From contig NZ_CP114029.1 in the NCBI RefSeq assembly GCF_026898155.1, positions 2,336,001-2,400,000 on the forward strand: a DNA stretch of 64,000 bases, written 5' to 3'. Shown piece after piece: positions 28,478-37,973 of the stretch. The stretch's first letter is position 1. The number at the start of each line of letters is the position of its first letter. The DNA is from Jiella pelagia. GTDB taxonomy: Bacteria > Pseudomonadota > Alphaproteobacteria > Rhizobiales > Rhizobiaceae. A program made the position numbers and the translations under genes. The notes beneath the pieces are model-generated. The model searched no databases. It had not been told where the DNA came from and saw nothing but the letters and a program-made list of their open reading frames with translations.

Positions 28478-29461
28478 CTATCCTTGCCGGATCGACGGAT
28501 GCCAGAAGGTGGCGCGCCGCTCGATCAAAGCGACGAGGCCGTAGGATAAAGAACCGACGAGCGCGGCCATGGCGATCTCGGCCCACACCATCGGCGTGTT
28601 CATCCGGCCGATCTCGGCGGAAATGCGAAAGCCCATGCCGACGATCGGCGTGCCGAAGAATTCCGCCACGATGGCGCCGATGAGGGCGAGCGTCGCGTTG
28701 ATCTTCAGCGCATTGAAGATGAAGGGCAGCGCGGCGGGCAGCCGCAGCTTCGTCAGCGTCTGGCCGTGGCTGGCGGCATAGGTGCGCATCAGGTCGCGCT
28801 CCATGGCGCTGGAAGCGTTGAGGCCTGCCACCGTGTTCACCAGCATCGGGAAGAAGGTCATGATGATGACCACGGCCGCCTTCGACGGCCAGTCGAAGCC
28901 GAACCACATGACCATGATCGGCGCGACGCCGACGATGGGCAGCGCCGAGACGAGATTGCCGATGGGCAGCAGGCCGCGCTTCAGGAAGGGCGAGCGGTCG
29001 ACGAGGAGGGCGGTGAGGAAGCCGGCGCCGCAGCCGATCGCGTAGCCGGCGATGACGGCCTTGAGGAAGGTCTGGACGAAGTCGGCCCAGAGGAGATGCG
29101 TCGACGCGGCGATGGTGGAAGCGATCGCCGAGGGCGGCGGCAGGAGAACCGGCGGAACGTTCAGCCCGCGCACGGCGAATTCCCACAGGACGAGAAGGGT
29201 GAGACCGAAGACGAGCGGGATGGCGATGCCGAGAGTTCGCCTGATCGCCGCCGAGGCCGGTTCGAGCGCGGCGAGGGCGGACGTCAGGCCCCAGGCGGTG
29301 GCCCAGAAGGCGAGGGCGGCGAGAAAGAGCGGCCAGCCGCCGCCGGGCAGCAGGGCGAAGGCGACGAGCGCGAACAACACCGTGAGGAGCGCGAAGGCGG
29401 TGGCCCGCATTTCCGGCGAGACTCTGCCGGCGAGTGCAGGGGCGAGGCGGGCGTCTTTCAT
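28478..29461 (-). CDS. ABC transporter permease, NitT/TauT type (second permease)
   Basis: A 327-residue inner-membrane permease with about eight hydrophobic helices. It contains the binding-protein-dependent transport signature (EAA loop) near YAASHGQTLTKLRLPAALPFIFNALKI, which docks the ATPase. ATG 29461 overlaps the stop of the first permease (ATGA). The N-terminal helices before residue 100 are an extension relative to SsuC-like permeases. It belongs with the binding protein encoded 39 bases downstream. No ATP-binding subunit gene lies in the window, so it must be supplied from elsewhere. Confidence 0.85.
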   Translation of the reverse strand: MKDARLAPALAGRVSPEMRATAFALLTVLFALVAFALLPGGGWPLFLAALAFWATAWGLTSALAALEPASAAIRRTLGIAIPLVFGLTLLVLWEFAVRGLNVPPVLLPPPSAIASTIAASTHLLWADFVQTFLKAVIAGYAIGCGAGFLTALLVDRSPFLKRGLLPIGNLVSALPIVGVAPIMVMWFGFDWPSKAAVVIIMTFFPMLVNTVAGLNASSAMERDLMRTYAASHGQTLTKLRLPAALPFIFNALKINATLALIGAIVAEFFGTPIVGMGFRISAEIGRMNTPMVWAEIAMAALVGSLSYGLVALIERRATFWHPSIRQG

Positions 29462-30448
29462 GGCCGCGCTCCCTGCCGCTTCAATGCGGCCCGCTCGCAA
29501 AGCCCGACCAGCCAGACCAGCACGGCCGCCATGAGGGAAGCCATGACCAGCGCCGACCAGATCTGGATGGTCTGGCCGTAATAGGAGCCGGCGAGAAGCC
29601 GGGCGCCGAGGCCGGCGACGGCGCCGGTCGGAAGTTCGCCGACGATCGCCCCGACGAGGCTGGCTGCGACCGCCACCTTCATCGAGGTGAAGAGAAACGG
29701 CAGCGAGGCCGGGAAGCGCAGCTTGAGAAGCGTCTGCAGCGGGCTCGCCGAATAGGTATGCATCAGGTCGGTGAGCATCCGGTCGGGGGAGCGCAGGCCT
29801 TTCACCATGCCGACGGTGACCGGGAAGAATGACAGGTAGGTCGAAATGAAGGCCTTCGGCAAAAGCCCCTGGATGCCGACGGCGTTGAGCACCACGATGA
29901 TCATCGGCGCAATGGCGAGGATCGGGATGGTCTGGGAGACCACCACCCAGGGCATCAGCGTCTTGTCGAGGGTCTTCGAAAACAGGATGCCGACGGCGAT
30001 GAGAATGCCGAGGACAGAGCCGAAGACGAAGCCGATGAGGGTCGAGGAAAGCGTCACCCAGGCGTGGAAGAGCAGCGAGCGCGGCGAGGTGGGTTTGACG
30101 TCGAAAACCGTCTTCCAGAGCCTCCGCGACAATCTGGTGCGGCGCCGGCAGGACGGGGCGCTGGGCCGACCATGTGGCGGCGATCGCATCATAGGCCGTG
30201 TAGTCGCCGGCACGGGCGAGCTTCTCGGTTTCCGTCGCCCAGTTGACGCCGATCGCGGCGAGATACCAGACGGCGAGGATGGCGAGGGAAACGGCGAGGA
30301 CGGGAAGCGTGCGGCCCACGGCCCGGCGCCTTAAAAATCGGGCGGCGGGCCCGGAGTATCCGATGCCGGCAGAGGGTTCGGCAATGGCGGGCGAGGCGCT
30401 TATGGTAGGTCCTTTCCGGTTCCCCGGGCGTCGTGCGGAGGGCGGCAT
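29458..30448 (-). CDS. ABC transporter permease, NitT/TauT type (first permease); one inserted base
   Basis: A 329-residue permease after correction. The frame breaks at 30118-30124 (GAGCCTC); restoring GAGCTC joins HQIVAEL to WKTVFDVKPTS, inside the domain preceding the core helices. A membrane anchor (LPVLAVSLAILAVWYLAAIGV) is near the N terminus. The EAA signature is YSASPLQTLLKLRFPASLPFLFTSMKV. The ATG at 30448 is the first in frame and gives a longish hydrophilic leader, so a shorter start is possible. It begins 145 bases downstream of hemB on the same strand. It pairs with the second permease, to which it is only distantly similar. Confidence 0.8.
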
Positions 30449-30593
30449 CGCCTACCGTCGCCGGGAGACTGGAAAAGGTCAAGGGTGGTCGAAGGGCGAC
30501 GACCGGCGGTCTGCACGGCGCAGCGACGTTGCAGAATGGGTGAACGCAGCTCATATGACCCCGCCCCCCTGCGCAGGCCGTCAGCAGCGGCAC

Positions 30594-31616
30594 CTATCCC
30601 CGCATCATCTCGGCCACCTTCGGCGAGAAATAGGTCAGGATGCCCGACGCACCGGCGCGCTTGTAGGCGGTCAGCGTCTCGACCATCGCCTTGTCGCCGT
30701 CGAGCCAGCCGTTTCTCACCGCCGCCATGATCATCGAATACTCGCCGGAGGTCTGGTAGGCGAAGGTCGGCACGCCGAATTCCCGGGCAAGCCGGGCGAG
30801 GACGTCGAGATAGGGCAGGCCCGGCTTGACCATGATCATGTCGGCGCCCTCGGCGAGATCCTGGGCCGCCTCGCGCACCGCCTCGTCGCTGTTGGCGTAG
30901 TCCATCTGATAGGTGCGCTTGTCGCCCTTCAACATGCCGCCGGAGCCGACGGCGTCGCGGAACGGGCCGTAGAAGGCCGAGGCGTATTTGGCGCTGTAGG
31001 CCATGATCATTGTGTCGCGGCAGCCGGCGTCGTCCAGCGCCCCGCGGATGCAGGCGACGCGCCCGTCCATCATGTCCGACGGACCGATGACGTCGCAGCC
31101 GGCCTCGGCCTGGACGACGGCCTGGCGGCATAGCACCTCGACGGATTCGTCGTTGAGGATGCGGTCGCCCGCCATCACCCCGTCATGGCCGTGGCTGGTA
31201 TAGGGATCGAGCGCGACGTCGCACATGATGCCGACCTCGGGGACGGCGGCCTTGATCGCCCGCGTCGCCCGGCAGATCAGGTTTTCCGGGTTCAGCGCCT
31301 CGCTGCCGGTCTCGTCGCGCAAGCTGGGGTCGGTATAGGGAAACAGCGCGATGACCGGGATGTCGAGATCGCGGGCGCGCTTCGCCGCCTCGACGCAGCC
31401 CTCCACCGACAGCCGGTCGACCCCCGGCATCGATTCCACCGGCTGCGGCGCGCCGGAGCCTTCGCGCACGAAGATCGGCCAGATCAGGTCGGCGGTCGAA
31501 AGCTGCTTCTCGCGCACCAGCCTGCGGCTCCACTCCGCCTGCCTGAGGCGCCGCATCCGCATGCCGCCGGTGGCGGCGTCGATGCGGTCGGTGATCGAGT
31601 ATCTCTCTCCGGTCAT
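30594..31616 (-). CDS. hemB: Delta-aminolevulinic acid dehydratase (porphobilinogen synthase)
   Basis: This 340-residue enzyme condenses two 5-aminolevulinate molecules to porphobilinogen in heme and corrin synthesis. The two active-site lysines are visible as K210 (YSAKYASAFYGPF) and K264 (MVKPGLPYLD). The metal site region reads CDVALDPYTSHGHDG, with aspartates where zinc-type enzymes have cysteines. This is therefore the magnesium-dependent, zinc-independent type common in alphaproteobacteria and pseudomonads. ATG 31616 has AAGGACG upstream. The gene is intact. Confidence 0.97.
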   Translation of the reverse strand: MTGERYSITDRIDAATGGMRMRRLRQAEWSRRLVREKQLSTADLIWPIFVREGSGAPQPVESMPGVDRLSVEGCVEAAKRARDLDIPVIALFPYTDPSLRDETGSEALNPENLICRATRAIKAAVPEVGIMCDVALDPYTSHGHDGVMAGDRILNDESVEVLCRQAVVQAEAGCDVIGPSDMMDGRVACIRGALDDAGCRDTMIMAYSAKYASAFYGPFRDAVGSGGMLKGDKRTYQMDYANSDEAVREAAQDLAEGADMIMVKPGLPYLDVLARLAREFGVPTFAYQTSGEYSMIMAAVRNGWLDGDKAMVETLTAYKRAGASGILTYFSPKVAEMMRG

Positions 31617-31898
31617 GGCTGTGCGTCCTTATGACGAACTCTGGGTGACGAGCCCTCAGGTGGCGAGGCTCTGGGGGTAACGAGGCTCCGGCGGTCATCT
31701 TCCACGGGCGGCGCATGGAAGTCCTGGCGGCTGCGCTGCGCCCGCATGGCCAAATCCTGCCTAGGCCCTTGCGGCGCCGCCTGCAAGATTGACCATGGCG
31801 GGTCGGTCCGGGGTATAGTGTCTGATCGGGGCAAAGAGGCCGGAACGAAAGATTTCGAGCGCGGCTGCAGCAAGCCCGAGAAAGGCCGAGACAGCCAG

Positions 31899-32321
31899 AT
31901 GACCATCGAGCTTGCCGGCGAGACCAAGGCCAAGACCCTCAATCGCCGGCTGACGGTTTTCCTCTGCCGGATCGCGGGGATCGTGATCTTTGCGGTCGGC
32001 GTGCTTTATTGGGCGCGGCTGATCGGCATCGACCCGGTCCATCTCGGGCGCTTCGACCTGATGCCGATCTGGTGGCGGATCGCCGCGCCGGCGCTCGCCG
32101 TTCTCTATCCCGTCGCCGGCATAGGCCTCTGGATGACGGCCGGCTGGGGCGCGGTCATCTGGGTGCTGATCGCCATCGTCGAGGCGGTCATGCATCTGGG
32201 CTTTCCGGCATTGTTCGGCGAGAACCTTCTCGGCCTCGCCGCCCATGGCTGGGGCCTCGGCATGCTGGCGGCGCTGCGGGTGATCGACTGGCGCGAGAGC
32301 GGCCGGCGGCCTGGCCGCTGA
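31899..32321 (+). CDS. DUF6163-like integral membrane protein
   Basis: From ATG 31899 this is a 140-residue protein with four hydrophobic helices (CRIAGIVIFAVGVLYWARLIGI, IAAPALAVLYPVAGIGLWMTAG, AVIWVLIAIVEAVMHLGF and a shorter C-terminal one). The longer open frame from 31746 adds a low-quality leader and is not used. Proteins of this kind sit directly upstream of ldtR in many Rhizobiales, which supports the DUF6163 assignment. The function is unknown; it may work with the cell-wall regulator next door. Confidence 0.7.
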   Translation: MTIELAGETKAKTLNRRLTVFLCRIAGIVIFAVGVLYWARLIGIDPVHLGRFDLMPIWWRIAAPALAVLYPVAGIGLWMTAGWGAVIWVLIAIVEAVMHLGFPALFGENLLGLAAHGWGLGMLAALRVIDWRESGRRPGR

Positions 32322-32394
32322 ATTTGGCGGTGCTTCCGTCGCATTCGATGAAAATCATTAAGCAAGAAATTCGTCCGGTCGGCGTAAGATCGTG

Positions 32395-32414
32395 TTAAGT
32401 CTGCGGTTTAAGTC
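32395..32414 (+). promoter_or_regulatory. Direct repeat TTAAGTC, candidate operator of ldtR
   Basis: Two exact TTAAGTC copies (32395-32401 and 32408-32414) are 13 bases apart start to start, about 85 bases before the ldtR start in an AT-richer stretch. A third copy lies before the DUF6101 gene (40902-40908). Role as a regulator site is a guess. Confidence 0.3.
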
Positions 32415-32497
32415 GAATTTTAGGTGCGCCGCGTAGATTGGTCTCCAAGATGGATAGACAAAACAATAATCCATCAATTCAACAGCGGAGCAGTAAC

Positions 32498-33007
32498 ATG
32501 GTCACGAACAACAAGGCGCAGTCGGTTCCGGTCGTCGAAGAAAAGACCGAACTGAAGTCGCTCTACCTGGAAACTCTTCAGCTCGTCGAGCGGCTTCATC
32601 GCCGTCTGCTGGACGTGATCAAGGACGAGTTCGACCGGGCCGGTCGCACCGACATCAACGCCGTGCAGGCGCTCCTGCTCTTCAACATCGGCGACTCGGT
32701 GCTGACCGCCGGCGAACTGCGGACCCGGGGTTTCTATCTCGGCTCGAACGTCTCCTACAACCTCAAGAAGCTCGTGGAACTCGGCTTCATCGACCATCAG
32801 AAGTCCCGCGTCGACCGCCGCGCCGTCCGCGTCTCCCTGACCGAGACGGGCCAGGAAGTCGCCCGCGTGGTGGCGGAACTCTACGATCGTCACATCGGCT
32901 CGATCGACAAGGTCGGCGGCCTGGACGAGCAGGAATTCACCAAGATGAACAAGTCGCTGCAGCGTCTCGACCGGTTCTGGAACGACCAGATCCTCTACCG
33001 CCTCTGA
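32498..33007 (+). CDS. ldtR: MarR-family transcriptional regulator LdtR
   Basis: A 169-residue winged-helix protein. The start ATG 32498 has GCGGAG eight bases upstream; the longer frame from 32438 lacks this. The DNA-binding core is GELRTRGFYLGSNVSYNLKKLVELGFIDHQKSRVDRRAVRVSLTETG, with the recognition helix SNVSYNLKKL and a wing with RVDRR. Flanking helices (LYLETLQLVERLHRRLLDVIKDEF and FTKMNKSLQRLDRFW) make the dimer. In Liberibacter and related Rhizobiales, LdtR controls L,D-transpeptidase and stress genes. The position next to DUF6163 and a lytic transglycosylase supports a cell-wall role. Confidence 0.9.
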   Translation: MVTNNKAQSVPVVEEKTELKSLYLETLQLVERLHRRLLDVIKDEFDRAGRTDINAVQALLLFNIGDSVLTAGELRTRGFYLGSNVSYNLKKLVELGFIDHQKSRVDRRAVRVSLTETGQEVARVVAELYDRHIGSIDKVGGLDEQEFTKMNKSLQRLDRFWNDQILYRL

Positions 33008-33142
33008 TCGTCAACCCGCGACCTTCAGTCGATCCCATACCGGTCCGCCCCGGGGCATTTGCCCCGCGGGCGCAATCGGCGTTGGAGGGGTTGGGAATAG
33101 TCGGTGCCCGGCGCCCCGGCTGACAATGCAGCGCCGGCCATG

Positions 33143-33180
33143 AAAAAGGCCCGGCGCGTGAAATGCGCCGGGCCCCTTTT
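33143..33180. terminator. Bidirectional intrinsic terminator
   Basis: A perfect 10-bp GC-rich stem (33148-33157 with 33165-33174, loop of seven) is flanked by AAAAA on the left and CCTTTT on the right. It can end ldtR transcripts on the plus strand and lytic transglycosylase transcripts on the minus strand. Confidence 0.85.
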
Positions 33181-33227
33181 GGATTGGATCAGCCCACCCG
33201 CGCCGCGAACGGCGCGAGCTGCTTTCG

Positions 33228-34062
33228 TCAGCCCGCGAGCTTCGAGGCGAAGAGCGCGAGCGCCTTCTGGTAGACGCCGGCGCGGTTCCATTCGCGCAGC
33301 ACCGCGAAGTTCGGCTGGCCCTGCTGGTAGCCGGCGCCCGGACGCCAGCCGTGCTGGCGCAGGAAGTTCGCCGTCGAGGCGAGGACGTCGGCCTTGGAAC
33401 GGATGAGATCGCGGCGGCCGTTGCCGTCGCCGTCGACCGCAAAGCGCAGGTAGTTCTTGGCGAGGAACTGGGTCTGGCCGATTTCGCCGGCCCAGGCGCC
33501 GCGCATCTGGTCGGGGCTCATGTCGCCGCGATCGACGATCGCCAGCGCCGCCAAGAGCCTCCTCGGTGAAGAAGGCCGAGCGACGGCAGTCATAGGAGAG
33601 CGTCGCCAGCGAGGAGAACACCGGCATGTTGCCGGAATTGGCGCCGAAGCCGGTTTCCATGCCCCAGATGGCGACGAGCACCTCCTTCGGCACGCCGTAG
33701 CGCTTCTCGATCGAGTTGAGCAGGCCGGCATTCTGCTGGATGATCCGCTTGCCCTTGTTGACGAAGGACTGCGGCGCGCGGCGCTGCATGAACGCCTCGA
33801 GCGAGATGTTCATCGAATGCTGGTTGCGGTCGAGGCTGATGACCTTGCTCGAATAGCGGGTCGGCATCAGCGCCGACTGGATGGTGCGCTGGGAGATGCC
33901 GGCGGAAGCCGCCTCGCGGGCCATCTGCTGCTTCCACTGGTCGAAGCCGGCGGCCGAGTTGCCGCACTGGGCAGCGTTCGCCGGCAGGGCTGCCGCGCCG
34001 AGAATCATGGCGGCAGTCACGCCGGCAGCGGCCAGGCGGGCGAACTTGGTGCGTCGGAGCAT
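33228..34062 (-). CDS. Lytic murein transglycosylase (MltB/SLT_2-like); one inserted base
   Basis: A periplasmic cell-wall enzyme that cleaves the MurNAc-GlcNAc bond with formation of the 1,6-anhydro product. It has a signal peptide (MLRRTKFARLAAAGVTAAMILGAAALPANA) and the SLT_2 core. That core has KRYGVPKEVLVAIWGMETGFGANSGN, where E is the catalytic acid, and GAWAGEIGQTQFLAKNYLRFAVDGDGNGRRDL. The frame breaks at 33555-33561 (GAGCCTC). Restoring GAGCTC joins FFTEEL to LAALAIVDRGDM, for 277 residues. Genes of this type lie convergent to ldtR in related genomes, suggesting shared control. Confidence 0.87.
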
Positions 34063-34226
34063 TGGCTGTTTCCCTCGTCTTGGAGTGTTCGTGGCGGTAT
34101 TGCCCGGATGAACGTATCAACGATCTGTTGCGGGTTTTAGCAATGAAAGCGGCAGCAGTCGGGCGAAAGCTCGCAAAGAGTTCAGCCCGCCAACTCTTCT
34201 GTGCCGCAATGCAACTCTTTGCGGCG

Positions 34227-34559
34227 TCAGGACCGGGGAAGCTCCATGCTTTCGGTCTGTGCGAGATTGCGCTTTCGCTCGCCGGCGATCAGCATGATGT
34301 TCCGCGTATAGATCAGCAAGCCGGCTGCCTGGCCGATGATGAAGACCGGGTCGCGGCGATGCAGGGCATAGATCAGGAGCAGCGCTCCGCCGGCCAGTGA
34401 AAACGTCCAGAAAGCCACCGGCACCACCGAGCGGCGCGCCCGCTCCGAAGCGATCCACTGGACCAGGAATCTCGCGGTGAACATCGCCTGGGCGAAGAAG
34501 CCGAGGATGATCCAGAGATCGAGCTGCTCGACGAAGACGTGGTAGAGATAGGCCGACAT
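34227..34559 (-). CDS. Lipid-A-disaccharide synthase N-terminal-domain (LAB_N) protein
   Basis: A 110-residue membrane protein starting at ATG 34559, which overlaps the glycosyltransferase stop as ATGA. Three hydrophobic helices carry the LAB_N pattern FFAQAMFTARFLVQWIASERARRSVVPVAFWTFSLAGG and a third helix around AAGLLIYTRN. Stand-alone LAB_N proteins accompany polyprenyl-phosphate-sugar synthases in lipid A and LPS core decoration loci, where they act as membrane partners. The three-gene run with the GT2 and PAP2 genes fits that. Confidence 0.85.
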   Translation of the reverse strand: MSAYLYHVFVEQLDLWIILGFFAQAMFTARFLVQWIASERARRSVVPVAFWTFSLAGGALLLIYALHRRDPVFIIGQAAGLLIYTRNIMLIAGERKRNLAQTESMELPRS

Positions 34560-35356
34560 CAGTCTCGATGCTCCTTGGTGGCCGTGACGTCGACCACTTC
34601 GCCGGGTGTCCTGCGGCCTCTGCGGATGATCCACCAGACGCCGAAGAGATCGAGCGCGCCGCGGGCCGCACGATCGAAGATGCCGTAGTTGGACTGGCCG
34701 AAGCGCCGCTGCCGGTCCTTGACGTCGAGATGGGCGATCGACAGTTCTTCGCGCAGCACCAGCGCCGGCAGATAGCGGTGCCAGCCGTCGAAATAGGGAA
34801 GCCGACGGAACAGCTCGGTCGGCAGCGCCTTGAGGCCGCAGCCGGTATCGCGGGTCGCGTCCTTGAGGATCGCGGTGCGAAGGCGGTTGGCGGCCTTCGA
34901 GGACAGCCGCTTGGTGAAGGTGTCGGTGCGCCCGGTGCGCTGGCCGGCGACGAGGCCGCAACGCGCCCCGCTCTGCTCGAGCAGGGCGACCATCGCCGGA
35001 ATGAAGGCCGGATCGTTCTGGCCATCGCCGTCGATGGTGACGATACAGTCCCCGGCGGCGTGGAGAACGCCGGTGCGCACGGCGCGGCTCTGCCCGGCCG
35101 AGCGCTGGTGACGGATGTGGCGCACGGCGATGCCGTCTTCCCGCAGCCGCGCGATCATCGCCGGGGTGGTATCCGTCGAGCCGTCATCGACGACGAGGAT
35201 CTCGTGGTCGCGGGCAGCCAGCGCTTCGGTGATTTCCGGCACGAGGACGGCCAGATTGTCGGCTTCGTTCTTGGCGGGCACGACGACGCTGACCATGGCA
35301 AATCGCCCGCGATCGAGCGGATAGGTCGGCAGGTCAGGTGTCGGATAGGCGTCCAT
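34559..35356 (-). CDS. Dolichol/polyprenyl-phosphate-sugar synthase-like GT2
   Basis: A 265-residue GT-A enzyme when started at ATG 35356. It has VSVVVPAKNEADNLAVLVPEI, the nucleotide-binding VVDDGSTDTTP and IDGDGQNDP with the DxD-like acid. It also has the Dpm1-type DTGCGLKALPTELFRRLPYFDGWHRYLPALV. The C terminus lacks the double membrane anchor of ArnC and relies on the LAB_N partner. It probably makes a polyprenyl-phosphate sugar (for example uronic acid) that GT39 enzymes use in the periplasm. The same open frame continues upstream without a stop through the PAP2 gene, so a natural fusion or a lost stop is possible. Confidence 0.8.
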   Translation of the reverse strand: MDAYPTPDLPTYPLDRGRFAMVSVVVPAKNEADNLAVLVPEITEALAARDHEILVVDDGSTDTTPAMIARLREDGIAVRHIRHQRSAGQSRAVRTGVLHAAGDCIVTIDGDGQNDPAFIPAMVALLEQSGARCGLVAGQRTGRTDTFTKRLSSKAANRLRTAILKDATRDTGCGLKALPTELFRRLPYFDGWHRYLPALVLREELSIAHLDVKDRQRRFGQSNYGIFDRAARGALDLFGVWWIIRRGRRTPGEVVDVTATKEHRD

Positions 35357-36320
35357 CGGCGCGCCCTTATCACAGTCTTCCGGGCCGGTCGCGCCCGAAA
35401 GCCGCTGCGATCGGGGCAAACTCCCGTCATTCGATCGAGCGAGGGGCGACGGAGCGGCTGGCGCCCAGACGTGATGTGCCGCGGCGCGCAATCTGGCGAA
35501 GCCGGCGTCGATGCGCCTGCCGCGCTCGCCGTAGAACATCGGCCGCAGCGCTATGATGGTCGCCAGAACGATGATCCAGGAGATCAGGACGTCGGACAGG
35601 AAGTGCCCGCCCGCGGCGATCCGGGCGGCGGAAACCATTGCCGCAACGGCGAGAAGGCCGAGGCCGAGGGGCAGACGGTCCTGCCGGGGAATGACGAAGA
35701 CGAGCGCCAGGACCGCCGCCGCCGCCGCCGCCTCGCCGGAAGAAAACGAACAGTTGCGGACGCATTGTCCGCCCAGTTGCCAGACCGGCGTGAAATCAAG
35801 GTCGCCGCCGAATTCGGCGAGGTTGCGCGGGCGGGCCCGGCCGATGGTGTTCTTCAGGATGGCGTTGACGATCAGCCCCGGGCCGATGGCGTAGACGGCA
35901 AGGACGTAGAGCCCCTGCGAGGGCTTCATGAACCACGGCCGCGGGGTGACCACCAGTGCGCCCAACACGGCGAGGATGCTCGCGGCCACCGCCGCGATCG
36001 TCATCCAATTGCCGAAGGTGCGAACGATCGTCAGGTCGAAATCGTCGGCGCCGGCAAAGCCGAGCTGGCCGCGATAGAACATCGAGCCTCACGGCGGTGT
36101 CGACGCCGGGAAAGGCGAGGAAGAACAGGCTGGCGAGGCCAAGGGCGAGCATGAGGGCGACGAGCGGGCGACGCTGCACAGACCGGGCGAAGGCGAATGC
36201 CGATCCGACGCCGCGGTGGGTCGATGGGGCGCTGCCGGATGGGCCCGCTCGGTCCGAGCAGCCAGCTGATTCCTTTGACATGCGGACAGGCCAGGAGGGC
36301 CGTTCGACACGAGCATTCAT
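35357..36320 (-). CDS. PAP2-superfamily phosphatase, in one frame with the downstream GT2; one inserted base
   Basis: An integral membrane phosphatase with about six helices. The family signature is NTIGRARPRNLAEFGG (KxxxxxxRP-like), CSFSSGEAAAAAAV (PSGH-like, with Glu in place of His) and GGHFLSDVLISWI (SRxxxxxHxxxD-like). The frame breaks at 36084-36090 (GAGCCTC); restoring GAGCTC joins GVDTAVSS to MFYRGQLG. ATG 36320 has AAGGA upstream. Such enzymes dephosphorylate lipid A, polyprenyl pyrophosphate or phosphatidylglycerol phosphate. No stop separates it from the GT2, so it may form a 586-residue fusion, or a stop may be masked by an uncorrected indel. Confidence 0.72.
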
Positions 36321-36458
36321 TCGAAACTTTCCTTGCACCGCGACACGCAATGGGACTATCTGCCCCAGCCCGTTGCGCCGATCTGGTCCGGCGCCCGAAG
36401 GGCGGACCTTCGCATAACACGAGTTTAGCGGGCTCCAACCACCCAATCGCAAGTAATT

Positions 36459-37973
36459 ATGACACTTCCGACGACCGCTACTATCGAGGCTGCCAGCGTG
36501 ACGGATCGGCTACAGGATCGCTTCCTGGGACTTTCGTCCCTGGCGATGATTCTTGCTGCAATCGCCGCCGCGCGACTGATCGCCTTGTTCCTTTCGCCGA
36601 GCGAACTCGGCTTCGACGAAGCGCAATACGTGCTTTGGGCCGAGCATTTCGATTTCGGCTACTTCACCAAGCCGCCGCTGATCGCCTGGGTGATCGGGGC
36701 GGAGACGGCGATCTGCGGCCAAAGCGCGGCCTGCGTGCGCTCCATCGTGCCGCTCCTCAACAGCGGCACGGCCTTCGTCCTGGCGCTTCTGGCGGCAAGG
36801 CTCTACGGGATGCGGACCGGTTTCTGGACCGGCATCTTCTTCGCCATCATGCCAGGCATCGCGGTCTCGTCCTTCCTGATCACGACCGATCCGCTGATGT
36901 TGTTCTTCTGGAGCCTGGCGCTTCTCGCCGTCTTCATGCAGATCGACAGTCCCGGCGTGAAGCCGGCGCTGCTCTTCGGTCTCGCCGCGGGTCTCGGCCT
37001 CAACGCCAAATATGCGATGATCTATCTGCCGGCGATGGTGGCGCTCGCCGCCGCGCTGATGCCGGAGCTGCGCAGGAACCTGCTTCGCCGCGAGAGCCTT
37101 CTTGCCCTCGGCCTCATGCTGCTCCTGATCGCGCCGAACCTCGTCTGGAACGCCCTCAACGGCTTTGCCACCTTCGAGCATACGGCAAACGACAACATCG
37201 GCTGGAGCCTCGACCGGATCAACGGCAAGAAGGGCTTCGAGTTTCTCGCCGCGCAGTTCGGTATTGCCGGACCGGTGATCTTCGGGGCGATGCTGAACGC
37301 TCTGTTCCTCGGGGCGCGCACCGAGAAGCCGCGCACCGACATGCTGCTGCTCGTCCTGTCCTGGCCGATTCTCATCGTCATCACCTTCCAGGGTTTTCTC
37401 GCCCAGGCCAACGCCAATTGGGGCGCGACGGCCTATCCGGCTGGCGCGATTCTGGCGACGGCGCTGGTGATCCGGCATCGCTGGAGCTTCTTCTTCTGGA
37501 CGAACCTGATCGTCTGCGGCGCGGTTTCACTGATCATCCTGTTCGGAACGGCCCTCTTCGATCCGGCAGATGCCCCGGCGGCGGGCAAGCAGCTTCGCCA
37601 GCTGGCCGGCTGGCAGCGCACGGCGACGAGCCTTCAGGCACTGGCGCAGGACACCGGGGCAAAGCGGATCGTCGTGAAGGGGCGGGCGCTGACGGCGGGC
37701 ATCGCCTATGCGTTGCGCGATTCCGATCTGAAGGTTCTCGCCTATCTGCCGAAGGGCGAGGGAGCGAGCGACCAGTTCCAGTTCGATCGACCATGGAACG
37801 GCGAGGGCGCCCGGGACGGCACGTTGCTGCTCGGGCTGGGCGACGACGATCTCCAGCGCCTCGGCGCAAGTCGGCTCGCCACGATCGACGCGCCGATCTA
37901 TGCCACGGACGACGGCACGATGTCGGTCTATGGTTTCGCGGACCTGACGGACCAAAGCGGGTCGAACCGCTGA
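36459..37973 (+). CDS. GT39 family (ArnT/RgtA-like) membrane glycosyltransferase
   Basis: A 504-residue polytopic enzyme of the PMT/ArnT group. The first periplasmic loop has the catalytic DE pair at D53-E54 (GFDEAQYVLW). ITTDPLMLFFW and NANWGATAYPAG, typical of the group, follow, with about ten to twelve helices and a periplasmic C-terminal part after residue 380. It takes sugar from a polyprenyl phosphate and adds it to lipid A or LPS core. It is divergent (139 bases) from the PAP2-GT2-LAB_N operon, which would make and recycle the lipid-linked donor. Rgt-type galacturonosyltransferases of rhizobia are a possible counterpart. Confidence 0.85.
   Translation: MTLPTTATIEAASVTDRLQDRFLGLSSLAMILAAIAAARLIALFLSPSELGFDEAQYVLWAEHFDFGYFTKPPLIAWVIGAETAICGQSAACVRSIVPLLNSGTAFVLALLAARLYGMRTGFWTGIFFAIMPGIAVSSFLITTDPLMLFFWSLALLAVFMQIDSPGVKPALLFGLAAGLGLNAKYAMIYLPAMVALAAALMPELRRNLLRRESLLALGLMLLLIAPNLVWNALNGFATFEHTANDNIGWSLDRINGKKGFEFLAAQFGIAGPVIFGAMLNALFLGARTEKPRTDMLLLVLSWPILIVITFQGFLAQANANWGATAYPAGAILATALVIRHRWSFFFWTNLIVCGAVSLIILFGTALFDPADAPAAGKQLRQLAGWQRTATSLQALAQDTGAKRIVVKGRALTAGIAYALRDSDLKVLAYLPKGEGASDQFQFDRPWNGEGARDGTLLLGLGDDDLQRLGASRLATIDAPIYATDDGTMSVYGFADLTDQSGSNR

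Noticed and set aside
31665..31688. Two GAGGCTC copies upstream of hemB
   Set aside because: They lie in non-coding DNA, so frame gives no evidence either way.
37205..37211. GAGCCTC in the GT39 gene as an error
   Set aside because: The frame is continuous through it (GWSLDRIN) and the protein has normal length.
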